64,000 nt of DNA. Origin: Bacillota bacterium (GTDB lineage Bacteria > Bacillota > Clostridia > Christensenellales > Aristaeellaceae). A program made the translations under genes and the position numbers. Positions 41,310 to 50,771 of the stretch are shown here, piece by piece (within the stretch, counting starts at the first letter, position 1; each line of letters starts with the position of its first letter). Below the pieces are notes generated by a model. It was not told the origin of the DNA, searched no databases, and was given only the letters and a program-made list of their open reading frames with translations. Location of the stretch: contig JAEZQK010000037.1 in NCBI GenBank assembly GCA_023413135.1, positions 38,559-102,558 of the forward strand. The letters run 5' to 3'.

Positions 41310-43703
41310 TTACTTGTAGTTCAGGGTGCCGCCCTGCTCCGCAACAAAGGCATCCCAAGCGGCATCATCATAGTTGTAGGTCATGTATTTCACGCCGCCG
41401 CGGCCCATGGGGAAAACTTCATCCTCGGTGTAGAACTTCACCTGCATGCCCTTGAGGGCGGCGGAAGAATCGCCCATCAGCGGGATGAAGTGGTAGTTCT
41501 GCAGGATGGCGTTTTCCATCTGGGACAAAACGGTCATGCGCAGTTCGGTCTTATGGGCGTCTGTGCTGTAGGGGAAGGAGAGGGTGACGGTTTCACTGGT
41601 GCCGGTCTTGGTGGCGGTAATCTCCGTGCCCACGATGGACTGATACCAATCCCACACGGAGGCTGTGTACGCTTGGCCATCCAGGGTAACATCCAGGGTG
41701 GCGGCGGTGGTATCCCAGCTGGCGTCATACTGGTAGGTGTCGCTGACATAGGCTTCCATCAGGCCGTAGGGGTCGAAAGTGGAGCCGGTCCAGCCTACAC
41801 CGAAGAGCATGTCGACATTGTTGTTACGCAGGGCGTCGCCAAAGCCGTTGCCCAGGGTGTCGTCCCGCTTGAAGGTCAGCTTGCCCTCCAGCTTGGTGCC
41901 CTTCACCGCTTCGGTGTAGTTGTTGATAATGAATTCATAGCCGCTGTTGTAGAAGGCGGAGGTGTTGTTGGGGGTACCCACCATGATTTCCACCACGTCT
42001 TCCGTGTCCATTAGCCCGTCGGCGATGGCCTTGTCATAGGCGGCATCGAAGTAGGTCTTGGCCATTTCCAGGTTGTAGCCGGTAATGCTGTCGATGGCGT
42101 CATCCACCGTGGCGTAGAGCTTGCCGTCGCCAATTTCATCGGCCAGGCCCCAGAAATTCACGATAACCTGCTTGGCCTGGTCGGTGGTGCGGTAGAAGAT
42201 ACCGTTATCCGGATCGGATACGATCTGGCCGCCGTAGAGTGCGAAGCCTGGGGAATTCATGGGGGAGGCAGCCAGGCAGAACTCGGCACGGTTCATGGCC
42301 ATGGACATGGCCATCCGGAAATCCTTGATGGTCAGGATGGTCTTGTTGATGTTTTCCCCGGCGCTGGCCTGGTTGGCCTTAAGCGCCTCCATGTTGGGGT
42401 TGAAGACCATGGCAAAGATGGAATCGCCCTCGGAATAGTAGGTGTAATCGGACTTGCCGTACTCGCCGATGTAGTCCTTATCCAGGCCAAAGGAGTCCAA
42501 TTTGCCGTTGAGGAACATTTCCAGACGGGTGGAGGGCTCCTTCACGCAGTCAAACTGGAGCTTGGTGGTCTGGTACAGGACCTTGCTGGCCTCATCGCTG
42601 TAGCCGTACCAGTAGGGGTTCTTTTCCAGGGTGTAGATCTTGTCGGACTGGAAGGAGGTGAGCATATAGGGGCCATAGGAGATGGTGGTTTCGGCGCTTG
42701 TGCCGTAGGTGTTATTGTACACGCCGTCCACAGTGCTTTCGTTCTTAGCGTATAGCTGTTCGTTCACCAGCCAGCTGTCGGTCAGGGAATAATGGAGATA
42801 GAAGCCTTCCAGCGGCTTGGTCAGGATCAGCACCAGCTCCGTGTCGCTGAGGGCCTGGATGCCAACCTTGTCAAATGCGACTTCGGGATAGCGATACTTG
42901 CCGAACAGTTCGTCCAGCGCCCATTCCTTCTTGGTGGCATCGTCTGCCCAGGTGATTTTGACGGCGCCTTCGCCTTCGGTGTAGAAGGTGTACAGATCGG
43001 CCAGGGTCAAGCTGCTGTCCACCACGGCGTCCTCGGCCGCGCCGGTCCAGGCCTTGGCCGTGAAGTCATAGGTGTCGCCAAAGGAGCTGCCCCAGTTGAC
43101 GTAGCCCGGCTGGCTGCCGTATTCGGTCAGGAAGGCGGCGACGTCGGTAGCACCCACCAGTTCCATGTAGGCGTTGATGGAAGTGTCCGCGTCGGTGCCC
43201 TGCTTGGCGTAGGCTTCGGCATTGGTGATAACCATGTTGCCGTTGTATAAACTATCGGCCCGGTGGTTCTGGGCCGCAGGGTTGAGCAGCAGTTTGGCGG
43301 AGGTAACGTAGTCACCCGCCACGATGGGGGAGCCGTCCTGCCACTTGAGGTCGCTGCGCAGGGGGATCTTCCAGGCGCGGGTGGTATCCCCTTCTTTAAT
43401 GCCCCACTCCTCGCCTACGTAATCGGCCGTCACGTCCACGGGGAAACCGGCGGCCGCGAGGGGCTTGAGGACGTACCCGTCCATAGTATCGTTGTAGTCA
43501 AACTCATAAAAGCCGTTGACGAGATAGGTCATCATGAAATCGTTATCGGTAGCGGTCTGGTACTGGTGCGGATTCCAGTTAGTAGGGAAATCCGCCATAG
43601 CCCGGTTATAGGTGTATTGCGGCGCCTCCGAAGCGGTTTGCGCCATGGCGCTGCTGCCCAACAGCAGGCATAGCATCAAGGCAATGGAAATGATTTTTTT
43701 CAT
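41310..43703 (-). CDS. oppA: Peptide ABC transporter substrate-binding protein, enlarged
   Basis: A 797-residue SBP_bac_5 protein, compared with the usual 520-600. The signal peptide MKKIISIALMLCLLLGSSAMAQ ends AMA and has no proper lipobox. Family features include NWNPHQYQTATDNDFMMTYLVNGFYEFD, RSDLKWQDGSPIVAGDYVTSAKLL, YTLEKNPYWYGYSDE and FRMAMSMAMNRAEF. Insertions lie near residues 150-260. AAGGAGG before the ATG at 43703 supports this start (the frame is open to 43811). The promoter with perfect TATAAT lies upstream. It delivers oligopeptides or a similar solute to OppBC. Confidence 0.9.
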   Translation of the reverse strand: MKKIISIALMLCLLLGSSAMAQTASEAPQYTYNRAMADFPTNWNPHQYQTATDNDFMMTYLVNGFYEFDYNDTMDGYVLKPLAAAGFPVDVTADYVGEEWGIKEGDTTRAWKIPLRSDLKWQDGSPIVAGDYVTSAKLLLNPAAQNHRADSLYNGNMVITNAEAYAKQGTDADTSINAYMELVGATDVAAFLTEYGSQPGYVNWGSSFGDTYDFTAKAWTGAAEDAVVDSSLTLADLYTFYTEGEGAVKITWADDATKKEWALDELFGKYRYPEVAFDKVGIQALSDTELVLILTKPLEGFYLHYSLTDSWLVNEQLYAKNESTVDGVYNNTYGTSAETTISYGPYMLTSFQSDKIYTLEKNPYWYGYSDEASKVLYQTTKLQFDCVKEPSTRLEMFLNGKLDSFGLDKDYIGEYGKSDYTYYSEGDSIFAMVFNPNMEALKANQASAGENINKTILTIKDFRMAMSMAMNRAEFCLAASPMNSPGFALYGGQIVSDPDNGIFYRTTDQAKQVIVNFWGLADEIGDGKLYATVDDAIDSITGYNLEMAKTYFDAAYDKAIADGLMDTEDVVEIMVGTPNNTSAFYNSGYEFIINNYTEAVKGTKLEGKLTFKRDDTLGNGFGDALRNNNVDMLFGVGWTGSTFDPYGLMEAYVSDTYQYDASWDTTAATLDVTLDGQAYTASVWDWYQSIVGTEITATKTGTSETVTLSFPYSTDAHKTELRMTVLSQMENAILQNYHFIPLMGDSSAALKGMQVKFYTEDEVFPMGRGGVKYMTYNYDDAAWDAFVAEQGGTLNYK

Positions 43704-43749
43704 GATCCCGTGCTCCTCCTTACATGTTGTTGTTAATGATATACATGAA

Positions 43750-43778
43750 ATTATAGTGTAGGGATTTTTTTCCGTCAA
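43750..43778 (-). promoter_or_regulatory. Promoter of the opp operon
   Basis: On the minus strand TTGACG (43778-43773), a 17-base spacer and TATAAT (43755-43750), about 47 bases before oppA. Confidence 0.8.
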
Positions 43779-43833
43779 GCCTAATTGGCACATTCTTCGC
43801 GAAAAGTCCAAAACTTCCCAAAAAAATAAGATA

Positions 43834-45228
43834 CTAGGCTTGCACCCCTAACCAACTTCCCTTGTGGAAACAAAGGAAGGTCAATATCCCACGAACCCAC
43901 AAATCGATGCCCATGGCCCACCAGGCGCCCTGGGTGCCCATATTCCAATGGGAAATGAACACATACGCAAGTACCAGCCTTAAGCCCATGCTGCCAAAGG
44001 CGATGAAGAAAGGTGCCCTTGTTTTGCCCGCGCCTCTTAGCGCGCCGGAGGACGTCAAATACAGCGCCGTGGCGGGCTGTTCCAAAGAGCAGATGCGAAG
44101 CAGCGAGGCCCCGATCAAACGTACATTCACGTCCGGGGTAAAAAGCGCAATCCACCAAGGGGCAAACAAGAACAGCGCCACGCCGATCAGGGACATCGTA
44201 ACCACACAAAGGCGGATACTAAGGCCACCCCGCAGCCGGGCGCCAGCGGGTTCCCCTGCACCCAGGGACTGGCCCACCAGCGTGGAAGCGGCCGCGGAAA
44301 AACCATAGCCAGGCATGTAGGACAAGGATTCGATGGTGACTACCAAATGGTGGGCTGCCAGCTGGGCGGTGCCCAGGGAAGCCACCATACCGATGAAAAT
44401 GACCTGTCCCAGAGAGATAGAAAGGCGCTCCAGGGCGGCGGGAGTACCTATCGACAGAAGCTGCCTGATAAGAGGGAAGCTTGGACGTAGCTTCTTTAAA
44501 CGCAGCTTCAGGTTGCTTTTGGGATTCATTGCGGCAAGGATCAGCCAAATGCCCGACAATCCCGTAGTAACGGACGTGGCAATGGCCGCGCCCCTTACGC
44601 CAAGCCCGGCGCCCCACATGGGAAAAGTCAACGAGAGAAAGGAAATCTCCCGGGTCGGGTAGATCAGAAAGAAGCCTATCACGATATTCAAAATGCTGGC
44701 GGTGGCGCTGACCTTCATGGGCGTGGCCATATCGCCCGCACCCCTTAGCGCGGCAGCCAGCACCACGCCTGTATAATAGGGCAAAAATCCGGCGGACAGG
44801 ATGCGCATGTAGAGCGTTGCCTCCCCGTACAGGGAAGGATCGGCATGCATCCATATAGGGATCAGCGGGGCCAGAAAATAAGTCAAAGCGCTTAGCACCG
44901 CGCCTGCTGCAACGCCCAAAAGAAACGTTTGCCGGCAGGCTGCCTCCGCCTCCGAAGTTTGCTTGGCGCCGGTGGACCTGGCGATCAGGGCTGTGCTGCC
45001 AACGCCAATGGCCATCACCAGGCTGTTGATGACCCAGGTGGGCGCCGAGTTCACCGCCACCGTGGCGGTGGCCGATGCCCCCAGGCCGCCCACCATGATC
45101 ATATTGGTGATCTGCATCATGGTGGCCGTTAGATTTTCGAAAATGGCGGGAAAGGAAAGGCGAAGGACATAGGACCGTTCCTTGGGCGGGCGCTGCGGCC
45201 TGAGGGGGAGAAAAGACAGGCGGTGCAT
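43834..45228 (-). CDS. MATE-family efflux transporter
   Basis: A 464-residue, 12-helix multidrug/toxin exporter, driven by a Na+ or H+ gradient. The two homologous halves begin at SFPAIFENLTATMMQITNMIMVGGLG and TPAALERLSISLGQVIFIGMVASLG. GYGFSAAASTLVGQSLGAGEP is the conserved second-half signature. The frame is open ten codons further (ATG 45258), but only the ATG at 45228 has a good AAAGGAG site. The substrate is unknown. Confidence 0.9.
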   Translation of the reverse strand: MHRLSFLPLRPQRPPKERSYVLRLSFPAIFENLTATMMQITNMIMVGGLGASATATVAVNSAPTWVINSLVMAIGVGSTALIARSTGAKQTSEAEAACRQTFLLGVAAGAVLSALTYFLAPLIPIWMHADPSLYGEATLYMRILSAGFLPYYTGVVLAAALRGAGDMATPMKVSATASILNIVIGFFLIYPTREISFLSLTFPMWGAGLGVRGAAIATSVTTGLSGIWLILAAMNPKSNLKLRLKKLRPSFPLIRQLLSIGTPAALERLSISLGQVIFIGMVASLGTAQLAAHHLVVTIESLSYMPGYGFSAAASTLVGQSLGAGEPAGARLRGGLSIRLCVVTMSLIGVALFLFAPWWIALFTPDVNVRLIGASLLRICSLEQPATALYLTSSGALRGAGKTRAPFFIAFGSMGLRLVLAYVFISHWNMGTQGAWWAMGIDLWVRGILTFLCFHKGSWLGVQA

Positions 45229-45427
45229 GTGTATGCGGCTCCTTTTGTGTGTCAGCATTCCAATACTGTATCACGGCCCGCCCCGGAAAACAAGGGGGAT
45301 ACATAGCAGATTGATACCCGCTTACTCAATTGACAAAACATACAAAACTGTGGAGAATATGTCACGACAGGATGAGCGCTTCCACGGCCGAAAACGGCAA
45401 GAACGGATCATTGGAAGGAGGATTGAA

Positions 45428-45970
45428 ATGAAACGGTTTGGATGGATAGCAAACGCGCTGACCATTTTGAGAATCATCCTTTCGGTATCCCTGCCGTTTC
45501 TGCCGCCGCTTCAAACAGCCTTCCTGCTTGTATATGCGGTATGCGGCATCACCGACGCTTTGGATGGGTTTATAGCCCGTAAAACGCATACCCAAAGCAA
45601 ACTGGGCGCCAGGCTGGATTCCGCCGCCGATTTTGCGCTGGTGGCGGCGATGATTGTTTCGCTATATCCGGTTGTGAAGCTTCCGGCGGGCACCATCGTT
45701 TGGATACTGGCGATCGCGGTCATCCGTTTTGCCGCGGCTGGAGTTTCCTTAAAAAAGCATAAAACCTTTGCGTCCCTGCACACATATGCCAACAAGCTGA
45801 CAGGCTTTTTGATCTTTCTGTTTCCATTTTTCTTACCGGTTCTCACGACGACAGTAATCGCATGGATACTGTGCGGCGTGGCGACGCTTTCGGCTGTAGA
45901 AGAACTGCTGATACAGATAACGGGAAAGATGTTGAATCTGGACAGGAAGAGCATATTTTCAAAAGAATAA
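45428..45970 (+). CDS. CDP-alcohol phosphatidyltransferase
   Basis: A 180-residue membrane enzyme that transfers a phosphatidyl group from CDP-diacylglycerol to an alcohol. The motif is complete: DALDGFIARKT followed by KLGARLDSAAD, that is DGxxAR-x8-GxxxDxxxD, with the two metal-binding aspartates. Five or six hydrophobic segments surround it. A PgsA-type or cardiolipin-synthase-like role is possible; the alcohol cannot be told. AAGGAGG before the ATG at 45428 fixes the start (the frame is open from 45182). It has a leader with TTGACA near 45330 but no convincing -10. Confidence 0.85.
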   Translation: MKRFGWIANALTILRIILSVSLPFLPPLQTAFLLVYAVCGITDALDGFIARKTHTQSKLGARLDSAADFALVAAMIVSLYPVVKLPAGTIVWILAIAVIRFAAAGVSLKKHKTFASLHTYANKLTGFLIFLFPFFLPVLTTTVIAWILCGVATLSAVEELLIQITGKMLNLDRKSIFSKE

Positions 45971-45972
45971 GA

Positions 45973-46012
45973 GAAGGGTGATAAGACCCTTCCCCTTTGC
46001 TTTTCGTTTGAC
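45973..46012 (+). terminator. Terminator after the phosphatidyltransferase gene
   Basis: GAAGGGT (45973-45979), loop GATAAG, ACCCTTC (45986-45992), followed by CCCCTTTGCTTTTCG. A moderate hairpin directly after the stop codon. Confidence 0.55.
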
Positions 46013-46083
46013 CGAGAAATGTGTACGGCTGAAAGTTTGATCATGCTGTCCTGAAAGCAAATTGGAATGTGCAGGATCGTATA

Positions 46084-46195
46084 GGCGGGCGCTTGATAAT
46101 CGCCCCTACGACTCCGTAATGGTTGTGAGCCTTATTGCCGGAGCTCTCAGGTGCCGGGAGTAAAGTCAATTCCTCTTTACGGCCGTAGGGGCGAT
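46084..46195. repeat. Truncated relative of the 30897-31022 palindromic element
   Basis: The left end carries nearly the same 25-base arm (one change) and the right end keeps only CGTAGGGGCGAT, the reverse complement of ATCGCCCCTACG at 46099-46110. The interior is unrelated to the other copy. It lies between the phosphatidyltransferase gene and thrS and has no coding potential. Confidence 0.75.
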
Positions 46196-46209
46196 CTTTT
46201 GTATTGATA

Positions 46210-48150
46210 TCAGATATCGATCTTCTTTGTGGCCACGTCCAGCAGCAGTTTTTGCAGAATCTCGTCCAGGCTCATGGCCCCTAGATTGCCGCCTTTGCGG
46301 TCACGGACAGTGGCGGTTTTGCTTTCCACTTCCTGATCGCCCAGCACCAGCATATAGGGGGCCTTTTCCATCTGCGCTTCCCGCACCTTGAAACCTATCT
46401 TTTCGTTGCGCTTGTCGGTTTCCACGCGCAATCCGGCCTGGGAAAGCTTTTGGGCGATCTCATCGGCCCAGGCGTCGGCCCGGTCGGTGATGGTCAGCAC
46501 CTTCACCTGGGTGGGGCTCAGCCACAGGGGCATGGCGCCGGCATACTTTTCAATCAGCAGTGCCAGCGTCCGCTCATAGCAGCCGATGGAGGTGCGGTGG
46601 ATCACGATGGGGTGCTTTTTGACGCCATCCTTGTCGGTGTACTCCATTTGGAAGCGCTCGGCCAGCTGGAAGTCTATTTGAATGGTGATCATGGTGTCTT
46701 CCTTGCCCCAGACATTCTTGATCTGTATGTCCAGCTTGGGGCCATAGAAGGCCGCTTCCCCCTCGGCCTCCACATAGGCGATGCCGATGTGGTCCAGGAT
46801 GCGGCGCATGAAGTTTTGCGTATCTTCCCAGGATCTGGGATCGCCGATATACTTCTCCTTGTTGTTGGGATCCCATTTGCTGAAACGGTAGGAGACATCG
46901 GAATCCAGCCCCAGGGTCTTGAGCATGAACCGGGCCAGATCCAGACAACCCTTGAATTCATCCTCCACCTGCTCGGGGGTGCAGGCCAGATGCGCCTCGG
47001 AAATAGTGAACTGGCGAACGCGGATGAGGCCGTGCATCTCGCCGGAAGCTTCGTTGCGGAACAGCGTGCTTGTTTCTGAAAGCCGCATGGGCAGGTCGCG
47101 GTAGGAGCGTGTCTTGTTCAGGTACACCTGGAACTGGAAGGGGCAGGTCATGGGGCGCAGGGCGAACACTTCACCCTCGGCATCCGGGTCGCCCATGATG
47201 AACATGCCCTCCCGGTAATGATCCCAGTGGCCGGAAATTTTATAAAGGTCCCGCTTGGCCATCAGCGGCGTTTTGGTGAGCATATAGCCACGCCTTTGCT
47301 CCTCATCCTCCACAAAGCGCTGCAGAAGCTGGATGACCCTTGTGCCCTTGGGCATCAAAATGGGCAGGCCCTGGCCGATATAGTCCACGGTGGTGAAGTA
47401 TTCCAGTTCCCGGCCCAGCTTGTTGTGATCCCGCTTGCGGGCCTCCTCCTGCTGGGCCAAATAGGCGTCCAATGCCTCCTTGGAATCAAAGGCGGTGCCG
47501 TAGATGCGCTGGAGCATTTTGTTCTTTTCATTGCCGCGCCAGTAGGCACCTGCCACCTGGGTCAGCTTGAAAGCCTTGACCTTGCCTGTGGAAGGAAGGT
47601 GAGGGCCGGCGCACAGGTCTACAAAATCCCCCTGGCGGTAGAAAGAGATCACTGCGTCCTCGTTTAGGTCCTTGATCAATTCCACCTTGTAGTTTTCGCC
47701 GCGGCTTTCCATGAGAGCGAGAGCCTCCGCACGGGGCAGCTCAAACCGCTCCAGCCGGTCGTTTTTCTTGATGATTTTCGCCATTTCCTTTTCAATATGC
47801 TGTAAATCTTCCGGCGAAAAAGCTTCCTCCACGTCAAAATCGTAGTAGAAGCCGCTGTCGATGGCCGGGCCGATGGCCAGCTTTGCCTTGGGGAAAAGTG
47901 TTTTCACTGCCTGGGCCAGCACATGGGAGGCGGTATGGCGCAGCGTGCGCCGCCCGGCCTCGTCTTCAAATGTCAAAATCTCCAGATCGCAATCCTCCTG
48001 GATGGGCTGCCACAATTCGATGACCTTTTCTCCATTGATCCTGGCGCACAGCGCGGCTTTTTTGAGATCCTGGCTGATCTGCCCCGCGATATCCAGCGGC
48101 GTGACGCCCATGTCAAACTCCCGGACATTTCCCCGCAAGGTAATTTTCAT
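46210..48150 (-). CDS. thrS: Threonyl-tRNA synthetase
   Basis: A 646-residue enzyme that charges tRNA-Thr. Domain order: TGS (about 1-62), editing domain with HTASH (about 72-76) and CAGPHLPSTG, then the class II core with motif 2 MRLSETSTLFRNEASGEMHGLIRVRQFTISEAH and motif 3 near IVIHRTSIGCYERTLALL, and the anticodon-binding domain (from about 540). Zinc ligands are the conserved Cys of RPMTCPFQFQVY and two histidines. It is preceded by a T-box leader, so expression rises when tRNA-Thr is uncharged. The length is normal for the family. Confidence 0.97.
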   Translation of the reverse strand: MKITLRGNVREFDMGVTPLDIAGQISQDLKKAALCARINGEKVIELWQPIQEDCDLEILTFEDEAGRRTLRHTASHVLAQAVKTLFPKAKLAIGPAIDSGFYYDFDVEEAFSPEDLQHIEKEMAKIIKKNDRLERFELPRAEALALMESRGENYKVELIKDLNEDAVISFYRQGDFVDLCAGPHLPSTGKVKAFKLTQVAGAYWRGNEKNKMLQRIYGTAFDSKEALDAYLAQQEEARKRDHNKLGRELEYFTTVDYIGQGLPILMPKGTRVIQLLQRFVEDEEQRRGYMLTKTPLMAKRDLYKISGHWDHYREGMFIMGDPDAEGEVFALRPMTCPFQFQVYLNKTRSYRDLPMRLSETSTLFRNEASGEMHGLIRVRQFTISEAHLACTPEQVEDEFKGCLDLARFMLKTLGLDSDVSYRFSKWDPNNKEKYIGDPRSWEDTQNFMRRILDHIGIAYVEAEGEAAFYGPKLDIQIKNVWGKEDTMITIQIDFQLAERFQMEYTDKDGVKKHPIVIHRTSIGCYERTLALLIEKYAGAMPLWLSPTQVKVLTITDRADAWADEIAQKLSQAGLRVETDKRNEKIGFKVREAQMEKAPYMLVLGDQEVESKTATVRDRKGGNLGAMSLDEILQKLLLDVATKKIDI

Positions 48151-48185
48151 AACCGCTTCCTCCTTACTTCAATGGCTCGCAAGGC

Positions 48186-48400
48186 CGTGGACATAAAAAA
48201 ATCCGCCCCGATGCCGGGACGGATGAATATCCGCGGTTCCACCCTGCTTGCAAAACCTCTCGTATGGCGCTGTATCGCGCGCCCGGCGCCCCGGTCGAAG
48301 GATGGTGTCCCGCCGCGTCTGCCGGAAGGCGCTTTCAGCCGTGGCGCCTGCTCTCTTTGCGGTGTTTAGCGGGGGCATATTCCTTGTCATCCCGTGGATT
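48186..48400 (-). ncRNA. T-box riboswitch of thrS
   Basis: The leader RNA runs from about 48400 to 48186. It holds AGAGAG and the GGCGCC...GGCTGAAAGCGCC region of stem I, a likely Thr specifier codon ACC at 48306-48304 (in GGGACACCATCC), the T-box itself GCAGGGTGGAACCGCGG (48247-48231), and a terminator stem CCGTCCCGG-cat-CGGGGCGG running into seven T (about 48223-48195). Uncharged tRNA-Thr is expected to stabilise the antiterminator and allow thrS transcription. Confidence 0.92.
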
Positions 48401-48406
48401 ATGGGT

Positions 48407-48436
48407 AGTATATGCCCGGAAGCTTCAGTCTGTCAA
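48407..48436 (-). promoter_or_regulatory. Promoter of the thrS T-box transcript
   Basis: On the minus strand TTGACA (48436-48431), an 18-base spacer and TATACT (48412-48407), just ahead of the T-box leader. Confidence 0.75.
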
Positions 48437-48455
48437 TCCCTTTTCGCCAAAATGC

Positions 48456-50738
48456 CTATTTTTTGTTCTTCTTGCGGAAAAAGGCTCGGTATACCCTAAA
48501 GCGCAGCTTACTAAAGGCTTTTTTTGGCTGATAGAGGCTGTCGAACGTCTCCTTGGCTACGGCCACATCGCCTTCCTGGACGGGATGGCGGCTGTACTGG
48601 CTTAAGCATAGGGCTTCCGCCATGGGCAGCAAGGGATGGGGATACCTGTTTTGCCCGTCCAGCCTGGCGGCAAAGGCTAGGGGCGACTCGGCAGGGGACG
48701 GCCTGTTTTTGTCTAAAAGCAGCAGATCATACACGCCGCCGATATAGGCGTTCATGGCGTCTTTTTCATTTTTGGCGCGGCGTGCCTTAAAGGCGGGCGT
48801 GGTCATGCGCAGCCTGAAATACGTTGCGGCAGCGATTGCCAGCAAAAGCAGTATCCACCAGAGGAAGGGATTCTTGGGTGGCGGCTCATCCGGCGGGTTC
48901 TCATCCTGCTCCTCTTCTGACGGCTCGGGGGAGGGGGTGGGGGTAGGCTGTTCCTCCGGCTCGTTGGTAGGTTCAGGTGTATTCTCCTGGGGGTCCGGCG
49001 TCGTGGTGGGCGTCGGTTCGGGCGTATTTTGGGGATTGTTGCTGGGGGAAGGGGAAGGTTCCGGCGGGTTTTGCTCCGGCGGCGTATTCTCCTGCTGTTG
49101 GGGCGGCGTGGCATCAAAGGGCAGCCAGCCAAAGCCGCTAAAATAGACTTCGGTCCAAGCGTGGGCGTTGAGCCCTGTCACACTGGCGACGCCGGATTCG
49201 TTGGGTTGGGCCAGATACCCTTCCACATACCTTGCGGGAATGCCTATCGCGCGGCACAGCACGGTCATGGCGGATGCAAAGTACGTGCAGTAACCCTCCT
49301 TGCCCCGAAGCAGGAAGTAGGTGACAAAGTCGATGTTGCTGGGGGGAGCCTGCGCGTTAAGGGTGTAGCGGTAATACCGGGAAAGATAGTTTTTAATGGC
49401 CAGCGCCTTGTCGTAGGGCGTTTGATAATTTTCGGTGATGCGCAGGGCTGTGTCAAAAATCTGCTGCTCCAGATGGCTGGGCAGGATGTTGTATCTTTCC
49501 ATAATTCCGGAATAATTTGCATCCGGCGTTTCCTGGGCGGCGTTCACCAGCGTACCCAGCCCCGGATCACCGCCCTGCATGAGGGCGGCCTCTACCGTAT
49601 AGGAATCATCCAGCTTTAAATCTCTGGTGATGAAAAGCTCCGACGCATTGTTGAAGTAAACCACCATATCGCTCTGTGTGGACAGGTCCTTGATCCGCTG
49701 TGGCGTAAACAGGGTGGAAGCGCTGCCGATCTGCATGGTGATCTTTACGGTTTGCGGGGAAAGGAGCGTTGTCGCCCCGGCCAGGTTGGCATTGGGAAGG
49801 TTCACGTCCAGCAGCGTATCCCGAAGTGTCCGCCATCTGGGGGAAATGTACAAATACCGCCTGCCGCCCGTGGTGTCGCGCCATATGCGGCCGGTGTACT
49901 CATCCTTGACAGCACCGCGCAGCAGCGTGTTTTTGGATGTTTCCACCGTCATCACCAAATGGTTGGTGGGGGTGGCGGGGCCGCCAAGCTGTGTCGGCCC
50001 CTGGGGATAGTACCCTTCCGCCGACAAAGAGAACACGTTTCTGGGCTCGGTAAAGAACAGGTAGTCGTAGACGGTGCGGCGTACATCCTCGGCAAACTGC
50101 TCCATGGGTTTGGAGGCTACACGGCCCGCGGGCAGCAGCAAAAATGCCATCGCCACCGCAACAATTGCGATGGGCAGTATGCGGCGGGCAGGCAGGTCCT
50201 CATGGATGTTTCGGGAATACAAAACCACCAGCGTTACAAGTGCGGGCAGGCTGAATACCAACAGTTCCTGGCGCCCGGAAAACCAGACACCCATCATGAC
50301 CACCAGGATCATGCCCAGCGCCGGATAAAACCCCGCGCCGCGCATGCATAAAAAATACGATATAATGGCGAATACCAATGCGATCAGGATAGACGCTTCC
50401 GTGGCGTACAGGGGCATGGCATCGGGCTGGCCGGCCACTACCAGGTACAACGCTTTTCCCACCTGAATGGCGGAGGATAGTACGAGCCCGCCGCCGGGGG
50501 AAAGAAGCATGTCTGCCCCTTGCCAGATGACGAGCCCGGCCAGCAGGAACCATTTAAGCCGGCGGGCCAGGGAAAAAAGCGAAAGTGCTGCCGTCGCGGC
50601 GGCACAGGCGATCAGGGCGGCGGGCCATAAAGCTTGGATCGGCAAGACCAATACAAGCGGCAGCGTCAGCCCCACGGACAAAAGGAAGGACAGGCCAGCC
50701 CTGGAAAAAACTTCGCCCGTCTTTTCATTTGTTTGCAT
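48456..50738 (-). CDS. Transglutaminase-domain membrane protein (TgpA-like)
   Basis: A 760-residue protein with six to eight N-terminal membrane segments (about 12-210), an extracellular domain with a transglutaminase core, a Pro/Glu/Thr-rich linker (about 570-640), one more membrane helix and a cytoplasmic tail. The catalytic triad is visible: Cys in KEGYCTYFASAMTVLCRAIGIPARYV, His in NAHAWTEVYF and Asp in WLPFDATP. Such proteins are commonly encoded with DUF58 and MoxR genes, as here. The role is thought to be extracytoplasmic protein crosslinking or proteolysis. The substrate is unknown. Confidence 0.85.
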   Translation of the reverse strand: MQTNEKTGEVFSRAGLSFLLSVGLTLPLVLVLPIQALWPAALIACAAATAALSLFSLARRLKWFLLAGLVIWQGADMLLSPGGGLVLSSAIQVGKALYLVVAGQPDAMPLYATEASILIALVFAIISYFLCMRGAGFYPALGMILVVMMGVWFSGRQELLVFSLPALVTLVVLYSRNIHEDLPARRILPIAIVAVAMAFLLLPAGRVASKPMEQFAEDVRRTVYDYLFFTEPRNVFSLSAEGYYPQGPTQLGGPATPTNHLVMTVETSKNTLLRGAVKDEYTGRIWRDTTGGRRYLYISPRWRTLRDTLLDVNLPNANLAGATTLLSPQTVKITMQIGSASTLFTPQRIKDLSTQSDMVVYFNNASELFITRDLKLDDSYTVEAALMQGGDPGLGTLVNAAQETPDANYSGIMERYNILPSHLEQQIFDTALRITENYQTPYDKALAIKNYLSRYYRYTLNAQAPPSNIDFVTYFLLRGKEGYCTYFASAMTVLCRAIGIPARYVEGYLAQPNESGVASVTGLNAHAWTEVYFSGFGWLPFDATPPQQQENTPPEQNPPEPSPSPSNNPQNTPEPTPTTTPDPQENTPEPTNEPEEQPTPTPSPEPSEEEQDENPPDEPPPKNPFLWWILLLLAIAAATYFRLRMTTPAFKARRAKNEKDAMNAYIGGVYDLLLLDKNRPSPAESPLAFAARLDGQNRYPHPLLPMAEALCLSQYSRHPVQEGDVAVAKETFDSLYQPKKAFSKLRFRVYRAFFRKKNKK

Positions 50739-50771
50739 GTGTGGCCCCTCCTTCCAAAGTCATTTTCCCGA

